From positions 434,001 through 498,000 of the forward strand of contig DKPQ01000017.1 in assembly GCA_002471275.1 (NCBI GenBank): 64,000 nt of DNA, written 5' to 3'. This stretch comes from Flammeovirgaceae bacterium UBA7330 (GTDB taxonomy: Bacteria > Bacteroidota > Bacteroidia > Cytophagales > Cyclobacteriaceae). This document shows, piece after piece, positions 7,974 to 15,169 of this stretch (its first letter is position 1; every line of letters starts with the position of its first letter). Made by a program: the position numbers and the translations under genes. Below the pieces are notes generated by a model. It was not told where the DNA came from and ran no database searches. It saw only the letters and a program-made list of their open reading frames with translations.

Positions 7974-8746
7974 CAGCTTGCTAGTTGAAATTCATCGTTC
8001 TTAATTGCATCAAGGATGTGCTGGTCACCATCGAGTAGCCTCATCGCAATCCATCGTGTGTTTGGTAGTCCCGGATATTTGGCCAAAAGCTTTTTGTTAA
8101 GGTCCTCAATGGCCTGATTGATCTGTTTAGATGAAATCTTGATCCGGTGGGGTGTGCATTTGATTTCACCAGTGGCTACCTTATGAATCGTTTCCAGCAA
8201 TTCGGGAATCCCTTCACCGTTTCTGGCACTCGCAGGTACCACTGGGATACCCAATCTCCTGGAAAGAGCTCGTGCATCGATCGCAACATGGTGCCTTTTA
8301 GCTTCATCCATAAGGTTGAGACATAAAACAGCTTTATCCGTGATCTCCAACACCTGTAAGGCCAGGTTAAGGTTCCTTTCCAGCCTGGAGGCGTCCACCG
8401 CAATCACGGTCACATCGGGCCTGCCAAATAAAATGAAGTTTCTGGCCACTTCTTCATCTGTTGAAGTTGAGAGTAGGGAATAGGTTCCTGGCAGATCTAT
8501 CAGTTTCACGTGTTTGCCATGGTAATTATAGCCTCCCTCGGCACGGGTCACAGTTTTTCCTGGCCAGTTTCCTGTATGCTGTCTCAATCCTGTCAATGCA
8601 TTAAAGACAGTACTCTTTCCAGTATTGGGGTTGCCTGCCAACGCCACCACGAAGTCTGCATTGTCTACATTCACCCCAAGCTTCTTAAGCTCAGCGCTGT
8701 TGTATAATGGACAAGTTTCACATGCATCAGATACTACCTTACTCAT
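7973..8746 (-). CDS. feoB: FeoB GTPase (NFeoB) half, separate gene
   Basis: The 257-residue cytosolic GTPase domain of the Fe(II) transporter. Visible motifs are G1 GNPNTGKST (residues 38-46), the switch region NWPGKTVT, G3 DLPGTYS, G4 NLMDEAK and G5 SARNGEG, followed by the helical GDI-like region. An N-terminal CETC pair (C9, C12) could bind metal and is not part of the minimal FeoB fold. The gene overlaps the preceding DtxR-FeoA gene by 4 bases (ATGA). A strong Shine-Dalgarno-like AAGGAGG lies at 8751-8757, unusual for this phylum, although it is also coding for the upstream gene. It ends in the TGATG junction with the channel half. Confidence 0.94.
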   Translation of the reverse strand: MSKVVSDACETCPLYNSAELKKLGVNVDNADFVVALAGNPNTGKSTVFNALTGLRQHTGNWPGKTVTRAEGGYNYHGKHVKLIDLPGTYSLLSTSTDEEVARNFILFGRPDVTVIAVDASRLERNLNLALQVLEITDKAVLCLNLMDEAKRHHVAIDARALSRRLGIPVVPASARNGEGIPELLETIHKVATGEIKCTPHRIKISSKQINQAIEDLNKKLLAKYPGLPNTRWIAMRLLDGDQHILDAIKNDEFQLAS

Positions 8747-9801
8747 ATCGCCTCCTTCTCAATTAATATTAAATCTGCCTGATCATTCCTTAAAGCGATC
8801 AGGGTATTTCTTAGTTTATATGCTTTCGGATTTTTGTTGGGTCCGTTAAATTCTGTCTCGATCTCGGTGCCTTTGATAAATCCCAAATCCATCAGGCGTC
8901 TACGGGCAGCACCACGACACTCGGATGAGATGCCAAGGATCCTGGCTTTTTCTCCTTCATCCAGGCTGGACAGCCGAACCTTGCTATCCTCAAAAATTTC
9001 TTCTTCACTTAGTTCAAGCACGCTGATGTTACAAGCCACTATAGAGGGAAGGGTATACTCTTCTCCCTCCGAATAAAACTTTACATGCCTGTCATCAGAC
9101 TCAATCACTTTTAGTTGAGAACCGATATGAAGTTTTTTGGCAATGATCTGCTTGTAAACGACCTCGGGCTCGTCCTCAATATGTTTGATCCTGGCTACGG
9201 CTCCCTTTCGCAAACCAGTCAATGGCACACTCTTCACTTCTATCACCTGACCCTGTGCAGTGGGGATAGGATCACCGTGTGGATCAAAGCGGGGCCTACC
9301 CAATTCTTCATACAGTGACTCGGTTTGTTCACGGGTAAGCTGGTGTTCTTTCTGCTCAGCACGGTCATGCCATTCGAGTTTGCTGATGCCTGTCTTTTCA
9401 GATAAATACTTTTCCCAGAGGCGGTGAACCCTGATGATCCTCAATGCGTAATCTCTTCCCATTTCAGTAAGTACAATCTTTTCATCCCTAGTCTGGATGA
9501 GGTCCATATTCACCATCTCCTCAATGAGGTTGAGCATCTTTTTGTCAGAAATTCTGAGTGCTCCAGAAAGGTCAATGATGCCGACACTTTTACCCCCGGC
9601 CTCTACATGATAAAGTTGTTTCAGGATGTCTTCGATCTGTGCACGATGTGACCTGAGCTGACCTGTCATGATCACCCTCCATACCTTTAGTCTCATCATG
9701 AAGTAGGCGAGCAAAACGACCAGTAGAAAGATGACCAGGGACCAGAAGGCCTGGTCAGTTTCTGAGGTAATGATCTGAGATATGGTAGTGAAATTTCTCA
9801 T
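8743..9801 (-). CDS. Membrane-anchored DtxR-like winged helix protein fused to two FeoA domains
   Basis: Numbered from the alternative ATG at 9807, two codons further upstream (354 residues), the parts are: one TM helix at about 21-40 followed by positive residues; a winged helix at about 55-125; a DtxR-type dimerisation and metal domain at 126-180 with H128, E132, H147, E151, E154 and H155 matching the DtxR/MntR ligand pattern, then PRFDPHGDPIP; and two SH3-like FeoA modules at about 193-268 and 276-350. Start 9801 is preferred because it gives an ATGA overlap with the upstream regulator gene. Known FeoA and the winged-helix FeoC support FeoB. I infer that this single tethered protein could do both jobs, or act as a membrane-bound metal-responsive regulator. 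Confidence 0.88.
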   Translation of the reverse strand: MRNFTTISQIITSETDQAFWSLVIFLLVVLLAYFMMRLKVWRVIMTGQLRSHRAQIEDILKQLYHVEAGGKSVGIIDLSGALRISDKKMLNLIEEMVNMDLIQTRDEKIVLTEMGRDYALRIIRVHRLWEKYLSEKTGISKLEWHDRAEQKEHQLTREQTESLYEELGRPRFDPHGDPIPTAQGQVIEVKSVPLTGLRKGAVARIKHIEDEPEVVYKQIIAKKLHIGSQLKVIESDDRHVKFYSEGEEYTLPSIVACNISVLELSEEEIFEDSKVRLSSLDEGEKARILGISSECRGAARRRLMDLGFIKGTEIETEFNGPNKNPKAYKLRNTLIALRNDQADLILIEKEAI

Positions 9802-10463
9802 GGCCATTTAGAAACTAAAAGTTGTTCAGCTGTCTTTTTTGAGATAAACATTTCCTCCTTTTTATCAGTTTCAATTTTCATTGAACCATCAAATTCTTCG
9901 ATCTCAAGAATGATCAATTTTGTCCCCAATCCCACCTTGATCTTGTCGAGATATTGAAGCAGTTTTTGGTCGTCACTTGTAACTCCTGAAATGATCCCTT
10001 TGTCCTTAGATTTTAAATCTGATAATGGGATGGCTGGGCCGACATGAAACACACCGTTTTTATCGGGTATGGGGTCACCATGAGGATCCATCACAGGGTT
10101 GCCTAAGAAGTTGTCGAGACGCTCCACGAGGAGAGGGGATTGGATGTGTTCTAACTGCTCTGCAATGTCGTGTACTTCATCCCAATTGAATCCAAGTTTT
10201 TCAACCAGGAATACTTCCCACAATCGATGTTTCCTGATCACACTCAGTGCGATGGTCTTTCCTGTTTTGGATATGTTTACTCCTTTGTATTTCTGATAAT
10301 CGATTACCCCTTTTTGTGACAAACGCCTGACCATATCACTTACCGAAGCAGGCTTGGTTTCCATGGATTCTGCCAGTGCATTGGTAGAAACACCACCATC
10401 TCCAGCTTCTGATAAGTGGTAAATCGCTTTGAGGTAATTTTCTTCTGCTAATGTCAGTTTCAT
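9798..10463 (-). CDS. Metal-dependent DtxR/MntR-family repressor with FeoA-like C-terminal domain
   Basis: A 221-residue metal-sensing repressor. It has an N-terminal winged helix (residues 1-75), a dimerisation domain carrying H79, E83, H98, E102, E105 and H106, the PVMDPHGDPIP signature, and a C-terminal SH3/FeoA-like domain (about 140-220). The ligand numbering matches DtxR, but position 102 is Glu rather than the DtxR Cys, as in manganese sensors of the MntR type. The MntR ligands near the N-terminus (D8, E11) align with N9 and K12, so metal choice (Mn or Fe) is uncertain. It is the first gene of the feo operon and probably represses itself through the palindrome at 10489-10504. Confidence 0.92.
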   Translation of the reverse strand: MKLTLAEENYLKAIYHLSEAGDGGVSTNALAESMETKPASVSDMVRRLSQKGVIDYQKYKGVNISKTGKTIALSVIRKHRLWEVFLVEKLGFNWDEVHDIAEQLEHIQSPLLVERLDNFLGNPVMDPHGDPIPDKNGVFHVGPAIPLSDLKSKDKGIISGVTSDDQKLLQYLDKIKVGLGTKLIILEIEEFDGSMKIETDKKEEMFISKKTAEQLLVSKWP

Positions 10464-10471
10464 CTTGATGG

Positions 10472-10479
10472 CAAAGATA
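10472..10479 (-). promoter_or_regulatory. -7 promoter box of the feo operon
   Basis: TATCTTTG matches TAnnTTTG exactly and lies 8 bp upstream of the regulator's ATG at 10463. The transcript leader would be only a few bases long. The -33 region falls on the palindrome at 10489-10504. Confidence 0.6.
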
Positions 10480-10488
10480 TAAAATAAA

Positions 10489-10504
10489 TTTAGATTAATC
10501 TAAA
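10489..10504. promoter_or_regulatory. Palindromic DtxR/MntR-type operator
   Basis: TTTAGATTAATCTAAA is a perfect 16-bp palindrome. It has the TTAGnnTnAnnCTAA character of DtxR/IdeR boxes (TTAGGTTAGSCTAACCTAA) and lies about 10 bp upstream of the -7 box. A bound repressor would block RNA polymerase. The natural candidate is the MntR-like product of the first gene. Only one copy was seen in the window. Confidence 0.75.
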
Positions 10505-10564
10505 AATATTTTTAAGTACGCACATTTATGAAAATATAAAAGATTGTTGTTCAGATATATAAAG

Positions 10565-11674
10565 CTATTCAAATAAAGTATATATAGAGGTGAGAAATTT
10601 GCCTTCTTCTGTCTTCCAGAGTGCTTCATTCCTATCAGCTGCATCAGCAGATGTAGGTTTTGTATTGAGTGCCTTTATCAGCGATTCAGCTGACAAAGCA
10701 TCAAAATCAATAGGAATGGCTCCTCCTAGCTTTTTACCGACTTTCCACCAGTAAGAATCTTTTTCTATCAGGTAGGGCAATCCGTAGGCTACATACTCAT
10801 ATAGTTTTGTGGGAACCTTATGGGCATTGACAATTTGACTTTGGTAGGCAACTACTCCAATGTCAGCTTGTTTGATTTCTTCGATGATAGATGCATGAGG
10901 TACAGGCGATTCACTGACCTTTATGTGAATTTCGGAAGATTGGATATTCATCAATTTGGCGCTGATATGAGGATCGAAAACCTGTCCGATGATTGTGAAT
11001 TGAAAGTCCAGTCCCGATACTTTTAGACACTCTATTATTTCGAATATTTTATGGATGCCAGCGTAGGCAGAAACAGTACCTGAAAATAAAAACCTGAGTT
11101 TACTTTTTTGAATATCTTGAGACGGTTTATTAACCTCTTCTAGAACGGTTTTATTTCCCAAAATCGTAAATCGGGTATTGATGAATTCAAGTTGTTCGGA
11201 GTAACACTTTTCAGCAAGAAAGTAATGATCCACAAATCGACGGGACATATGTTCTATGACACGAACAAGAGGTGATAAAAACGCTTTATGCAAAAAACCA
11301 TATTCCAAAAGATATTTAAAATTCAAAGAGTAGTTTTCCTGCACATCGTAGACTAACTTACATCGGGTAATCCGGGAATAGAAAAAGGCAAATGGAAGTA
11401 GTTCGATGGTGCAGACAATCAGGAGGTGAGGCCTTATCTTTATTATATGGTAATAAGTCTTCCATCGAAGTTTTAATCGGTGGGTGAGCTTTCGTCCGGG
11501 GATACCATTGGAATAGAATCTTATATCAGGAGTGTTTGGTTTTTTTTCTCCATTTGCTATGATATTAACCTCATATTTATTTGTTTTCGCCAATGAAAGA
11601 GCGAACCGCTCATAATGCCTCGGATCGAGGAGGGGTTTTAGGATGGACGCTATTACAATTTTTTTTTTATTCAA
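10565..11674 (-). CDS. Glycosyltransferase, GT4-like (GT-B fold)
   Basis: A 369-residue cytosolic or membrane-associated enzyme. It has an N-terminal Rossmann half, a central linker (HMSRRFVDHYFLAEKCYSEQ) and a C-terminal donor-binding half with FLFSGTVSAYAGIHKIFEII and KVPTKLYEYVAYGLPYLIE. The latter matches the acidic-pocket motif of GT4-type retaining transferases. The sugar and acceptor cannot be predicted. It stands alone, upstream of the feo operon on the same strand and divergent from dapD 36 bp away, rather than in a polysaccharide cluster. Its composition is slightly more AT-rich than its neighbours. Confidence 0.85.
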   Translation of the reverse strand: MNKKKIVIASILKPLLDPRHYERFALSLAKTNKYEVNIIANGEKKPNTPDIRFYSNGIPGRKLTHRLKLRWKTYYHIIKIRPHLLIVCTIELLPFAFFYSRITRCKLVYDVQENYSLNFKYLLEYGFLHKAFLSPLVRVIEHMSRRFVDHYFLAEKCYSEQLEFINTRFTILGNKTVLEEVNKPSQDIQKSKLRFLFSGTVSAYAGIHKIFEIIECLKVSGLDFQFTIIGQVFDPHISAKLMNIQSSEIHIKVSESPVPHASIIEEIKQADIGVVAYQSQIVNAHKVPTKLYEYVAYGLPYLIEKDSYWWKVGKKLGGAIPIDFDALSAESLIKALNTKPTSADAADRNEALWKTEEGKFLTSIYTLFE

Positions 11675-11710
11675 TTAAGACAACTTTACCAGAAACATTT
11701 CAAACACTAA

Positions 11711-12526
11711 ATGGAAGCATTACAAAAACTTATAGAGTCTGCATGGGAAGATAGATCGTTGATCAAGGAAAAAGAAATTTCAGTCGCAATAAAAACTTTG
11801 ATCGATGATCTTGATACCGGAAAGAAGCGTATAGCAGAGCCGGGTGTGGATGGATGGAAAGTAAACGAATGGATCAAGAAAGCAGTGATCCTTTATTTTC
11901 CCCTAATGAAGATGCAGCTCATAGAAGTTGGCCCATTCCAGTTTCATGATAAGATCAAATTAAAATCAGGATACGATCAGTTGGGAGTAAGGGTAGTACC
12001 TCATGCCATCGCCAGATATGGATCATACATAAGTAAGAACACCATACTCATGCCTTCCTATGTAAATATTGGTGCCTATGTAGATGAGGGTACGATGGTG
12101 GATACCTGGGCGACCGTAGGTAGTTGTGCCCAGATCGGAAAAAATGTTCACCTAAGTGGTGGAGTTGGAATTGGAGGTGTGCTCGAGCCGGTTCAGGCTG
12201 CTCCTGTCATCATAGAAGATAATGTGTTTGTAGGATCTCGATGCATCGTTGTAGAAGGAGTAAGGGTAGGTAAGGAGGCAGTGCTTGGAGCCAATGTCGT
12301 TCTGACAGCAAGCTCAAAGATTATAGATGTGACGAAGGATGAGCCCATCGAGTATAGAGGGTATGTTCCTGAACGTTCGGTTGTGATACCCGGTACGATC
12401 CCTAAGAAGTTTAAAGCTGGTGAATACCAGGTGCCATGTGCGCTGATTATCGGTCAGAGAAAAGAAAGTACAGATAAAAAGACTTCATTAAATAACGCTC
12501 TTAGAGAAAATGACGTTTCAGTATAA
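11711..12526 (+). CDS. dapD: 2,3,4,5-tetrahydropyridine-2,6-dicarboxylate N-succinyltransferase
   Basis: DapD transfers succinyl from succinyl-CoA to tetrahydrodipicolinate in the succinylase branch of diaminopimelate/lysine synthesis. The 271 residues match the family length. An N-terminal helical domain is followed by a left-handed beta-helix of hexapeptide repeats. Visible motifs include RVVPHAIARYGSYIS, NIGAYVDEGTMVDTWATVGS, CAQIGKNVHLSGGVGIGGVL and ARGE-equivalent acceptor loops. It opens a plus-strand gene string that ends with lysA, the last step of the same pathway. Confidence 0.97.
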   Translation: MEALQKLIESAWEDRSLIKEKEISVAIKTLIDDLDTGKKRIAEPGVDGWKVNEWIKKAVILYFPLMKMQLIEVGPFQFHDKIKLKSGYDQLGVRVVPHAIARYGSYISKNTILMPSYVNIGAYVDEGTMVDTWATVGSCAQIGKNVHLSGGVGIGGVLEPVQAAPVIIEDNVFVGSRCIVVEGVRVGKEAVLGANVVLTASSKIIDVTKDEPIEYRGYVPERSVVIPGTIPKKFKAGEYQVPCALIIGQRKESTDKKTSLNNALRENDVSV

Positions 12527-12556
12527 TTAGTTGGCATGTTACTTGTTTAACCTGAC

Positions 12557-13360
12557 ATGAGGCTAAAACTGTGCAATATGATACTGATTGTCGCGTTGAT
12601 TCTTTCCCTCAATATTTTTGCCCAAAGTGGTGAGGAAAAGGAAACCCACTCTTTCCAGATGGGGGAAGAGTTGGAATTTAAGTTGGGTTACGGGTGGTTT
12701 ACCCTGGGTAAAGCCACTGCAAACATTGGGGAAGTTCCGGTACAATATTCCAGAGAAGATTGTTATAAAGTAGAGATTGTGGGCCGTACCGATGGTTTTG
12801 TTGGTCTATTTGCCCATGTCAAAGATACCTGGGGGGCCCTGGTCGCTCAGAATCAACTTAAACCTCTGTATGCCTATCAGGACATTGAAGAGGGAAAGTA
12901 TACGCGCAATGAAAAGACTTTCTTTGATCATGATGAAGGGAAGATCAGGATCATTAAAAACAACGAAGAAAAGGATCCTAAGAAGTTTGAACCTTCAAAA
13001 AATGTGCATGATATCCTGAGTGCTTATTTAAAAGTGAGGACCATTGATCTGAGTGGATTTAAAAAAGGAGATACTACGCTTGTATACACATATTATGACA
13101 ATGCATTCTATGATTTGGTTCTGAAGCATGATGGAAAAGAAAAGGTTAAGACTCCTTTTGGAAAGATCATGGCTCACCGGGTATTGATCATGATCCCTAA
13201 AAATGATGTGTTTCCGGAGGAGGGCGGAGTAATTGCCTGGGTATCAGCAGATAAAAACCAGATTCCGTTAAAGGTGGAAGCCAAAATGTTTTTTGGTAAA
13301 GCTTTCTGTGATCTGATCGGATACAAAAACCTGCGATATCATTCAGATTTTGTCAATTAG
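12557..13360 (+). CDS. DUF3108 domain-containing secreted protein
   Basis: A 267-residue exported protein with a signal peptide of about 22 residues (hydrophobic LILIVALILSLNIFAQ-type core ending at AQ). The mature part is a DUF3108-type beta-rich fold: GEELEFKLGYGWFTLGKATA near the N-terminus, then VGLFAHVKDTW and a final PLKVEAKMFFGKAFCDLIGY. DUF3108 proteins are envelope proteins of unproven function. It begins 30 bp after dapD and may be cotranscribed with it. No catalytic residues are evident. Confidence 0.85.
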   Translation: MRLKLCNMILIVALILSLNIFAQSGEEKETHSFQMGEELEFKLGYGWFTLGKATANIGEVPVQYSREDCYKVEIVGRTDGFVGLFAHVKDTWGALVAQNQLKPLYAYQDIEEGKYTRNEKTFFDHDEGKIRIIKNNEEKDPKKFEPSKNVHDILSAYLKVRTIDLSGFKKGDTTLVYTYYDNAFYDLVLKHDGKEKVKTPFGKIMAHRVLIMIPKNDVFPEEGGVIAWVSADKNQIPLKVEAKMFFGKAFCDLIGYKNLRYHSDFVN

Positions 13361-13384
13361 GCAGGTTTTGCCTTGGTCATCCCC

Positions 13385-13392
13385 TATATTTG
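13385..13392 (+). promoter_or_regulatory. -7 promoter box before the TPR lipoprotein/lysA pair
   Basis: TATATTTG fits TAnnTTTG exactly, 18 bp upstream of the ATG at 13411. A TTG at 13368-13370 is only 14 bp upstream of it, shorter than the usual spacing, so the promoter is plausible but not certain. Confidence 0.4.
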
Positions 13393-13410
13393 CCACGCTA
13401 TTGAAAAACT

Positions 13411-14004
13411 ATGCCAGTACGGTTATTAAGTATACTAATTATTCTCATCGGGTTTAGCTGTAATTCAGGTGAATCGCGCAGAGCTGATCGACTATTCAAT
13501 CAGGGTAAATTCAAAGAGGCTATTACTGCCTATACTCATTATATAAGTGAAAATCCCAGAAGCATCGGTGCGATCTATAACAGGGGCAGAGCTTATGAGG
13601 AATTGGGGAAATATGATCAGGCCGAGGAGGATTTTGCCAAGGTTTCTGAGCTTGACGAGAAGAATGTAAATGCCTATCTGAGTCTGGCAAAGCTTTACTA
13701 TAGACAGGAAAAATACTCCAAAGCATTGATCTATACCGAAAATGCCCTGGAGATCAATGAAAATTCAGCGGATGGCTATTTTCTAAATGCACGAGCTCAA
13801 CACCAATTGGGCTATATAGATGGAGCGCTGGAATCATATACTTTGGCCATTAAGATCAACAGAGATTATGGCGAAGCTTATCTGTATAGAGGTGCACTGA
13901 AAATCCACAAAAATCAAACACGATCAGCGTGCGAGGATTTCAAAAAGGCTGAGAATCTTGAAGTTGCTGATGCAGCAGCCATCATTAAGAAATACTGTAA
14001 ATAA
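13411..14004 (+). CDS. TPR-repeat lipoprotein
   Basis: A 197-residue lipoprotein with a signal peptide and lipobox ending at C17 (LIGFSC). The rest is five or so tetratricopeptide repeats, for example GAIYNRGRAYEELGKYDQAE, NAYLSLAKLYYRQEKYSKAL and GYFLNARAQHQLGYIDGALE. TPR arrays are protein-protein scaffolds, so an envelope adaptor role is likely. The partner is unknown. The stop is 4 bp before the lysA start, so the two genes are probably cotranscribed. Confidence 0.88.
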   Translation: MPVRLLSILIILIGFSCNSGESRRADRLFNQGKFKEAITAYTHYISENPRSIGAIYNRGRAYEELGKYDQAEEDFAKVSELDEKNVNAYLSLAKLYYRQEKYSKALIYTENALEINENSADGYFLNARAQHQLGYIDGALESYTLAIKINRDYGEAYLYRGALKIHKNQTRSACEDFKKAENLEVADAAAIIKKYCK

Positions 14005-14008
14005 TACT

Positions 14009-15169
14009 ATGCTTGAGTTAAGAGAATTAGTTCCTCAGTTCGAGGAGAGGGAAACTCCGTTCTATTTTTATGATATGACCGTGCTGGAAGAGACACTGAG
14101 CTCTTTGGATAAAGCAAATAGTTATGGCTACCAGGTACATTATGCGCTGAAAGCCAATAACAATACCCCCATTCTCGATAGGATACGTGAATATGGCCTG
14201 GGCATAGATTGTGTAAGTGGGAACGAAATTCTGATAGCCTTGAAACATGGGTTTGCCCCGGATCACATTGTCTTGGCAGGTGTTGGAAAAACAGATAAGG
14301 AGATCAGGCTGGCTATCGAGCATGACATTTTCAGTATCAATGTGGAATCCCTTCAGGAGCTTATCGTCATCAATGAGCTAGCGGAACAGCTTGGTAAAAC
14401 GGCCAACATCAGCATTCGGATCAACCCGGAGATGGAGGCTGGCACGCATCATTACATTACTACAGGTACCAGGGAGAATAAATTTGGGATCTCCTCAGAA
14501 GAACTGTTGAAAAATCTGGATATGATAAAAAGTCTTTCTTCGGTTTCGTTCATTGGATTGCACTATCACATTGGGTCTCAGGTTACAGATTTAAACCGAT
14601 TCATTGGTTTGACAGAAAAGGTCAACCACCTACAAGACGAATTAAGGGCCGCCGGCATTTCTTTAGCTCACCTCAACGTAGGCGGGGGATTGGGAATAGA
14701 TTATAAAGAACCCGCTACCAACCCGCTACCAGATTTTGCTTCCTATTTCAAAGTATTTCATGACAACCTGAAAGTTTCAGATTCTCAGCAGGTTCACTTT
14801 GAATTGGGTCGATCCATTGTGGGACAATGTGCGTCTATCATCAGCCGTGTGGTATTTGTAAAGGAGAGTGAACACATCAATTTCGCCATCCTGGATGCCG
14901 GAATGTCTGATTTGATGCGCCCATCACTTTATCAGGCCTATCACAAGGTGGTAAATCTGAGCAGTCAGTCAGACCAGAAAGAAACTTACGATGTGGTAGG
15001 GCCGATTTGCGAAACTTCCGACTTCTTCCAAAGAAACTATGAGCTCCCCATCACTAAAAGAGGTGATCTGATCGCTATCATGTCAGCGGGGGCATACGGC
15101 GAGACCATGAAGAACAACTATAACGCCAGAGACTTTGCTGGTGTGGTTTACAGCACCGAACTTAAGTAA
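14009..15169 (+). CDS. lysA: Diaminopimelate decarboxylase
   Basis: A PLP enzyme that decarboxylates meso-diaminopimelate to lysine. The 386-residue protein is a fold-III decarboxylase with an alanine-racemase-like barrel. The PLP lysine is in YALKANNN, the glycine-rich phosphate loop is HLNVGGGLGIDY, and the substrate-binding motifs are ELGRSIVG and GPICETSDFF. The start at 14009 is used because similarity begins at LELRELVPQFEERETPFYFY; an upstream ATG at 13958 would overlap the TPR gene. The 3' end overlaps the convergent nhaC end by 8 bp. Confidence 0.95.
   Translation: MLELRELVPQFEERETPFYFYDMTVLEETLSSLDKANSYGYQVHYALKANNNTPILDRIREYGLGIDCVSGNEILIALKHGFAPDHIVLAGVGKTDKEIRLAIEHDIFSINVESLQELIVINELAEQLGKTANISIRINPEMEAGTHHYITTGTRENKFGISSEELLKNLDMIKSLSSVSFIGLHYHIGSQVTDLNRFIGLTEKVNHLQDELRAAGISLAHLNVGGGLGIDYKEPATNPLPDFASYFKVFHDNLKVSDSQQVHFELGRSIVGQCASIISRVVFVKESEHINFAILDAGMSDLMRPSLYQAYHKVVNLSSQSDQKETYDVVGPICETSDFFQRNYELPITKRGDLIAIMSAGAYGETMKNNYNARDFAGVVYSTELK

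Noticed and set aside
7973..7977. FeoB split as a sequencing or frameshift error
   Set aside because: The stop and start overlap exactly as TGATG and both flanking frames keep good coding quality to their ends. The second protein begins with hydrophilic residues rather than mid-helix.
13958..14008. Upstream in-frame ATG that would extend lysA by 17 residues
   Set aside because: It overlaps the end of the TPR lipoprotein gene and adds residues not seen in diaminopimelate decarboxylases; ATG 14009 is 4 bp after the previous stop.
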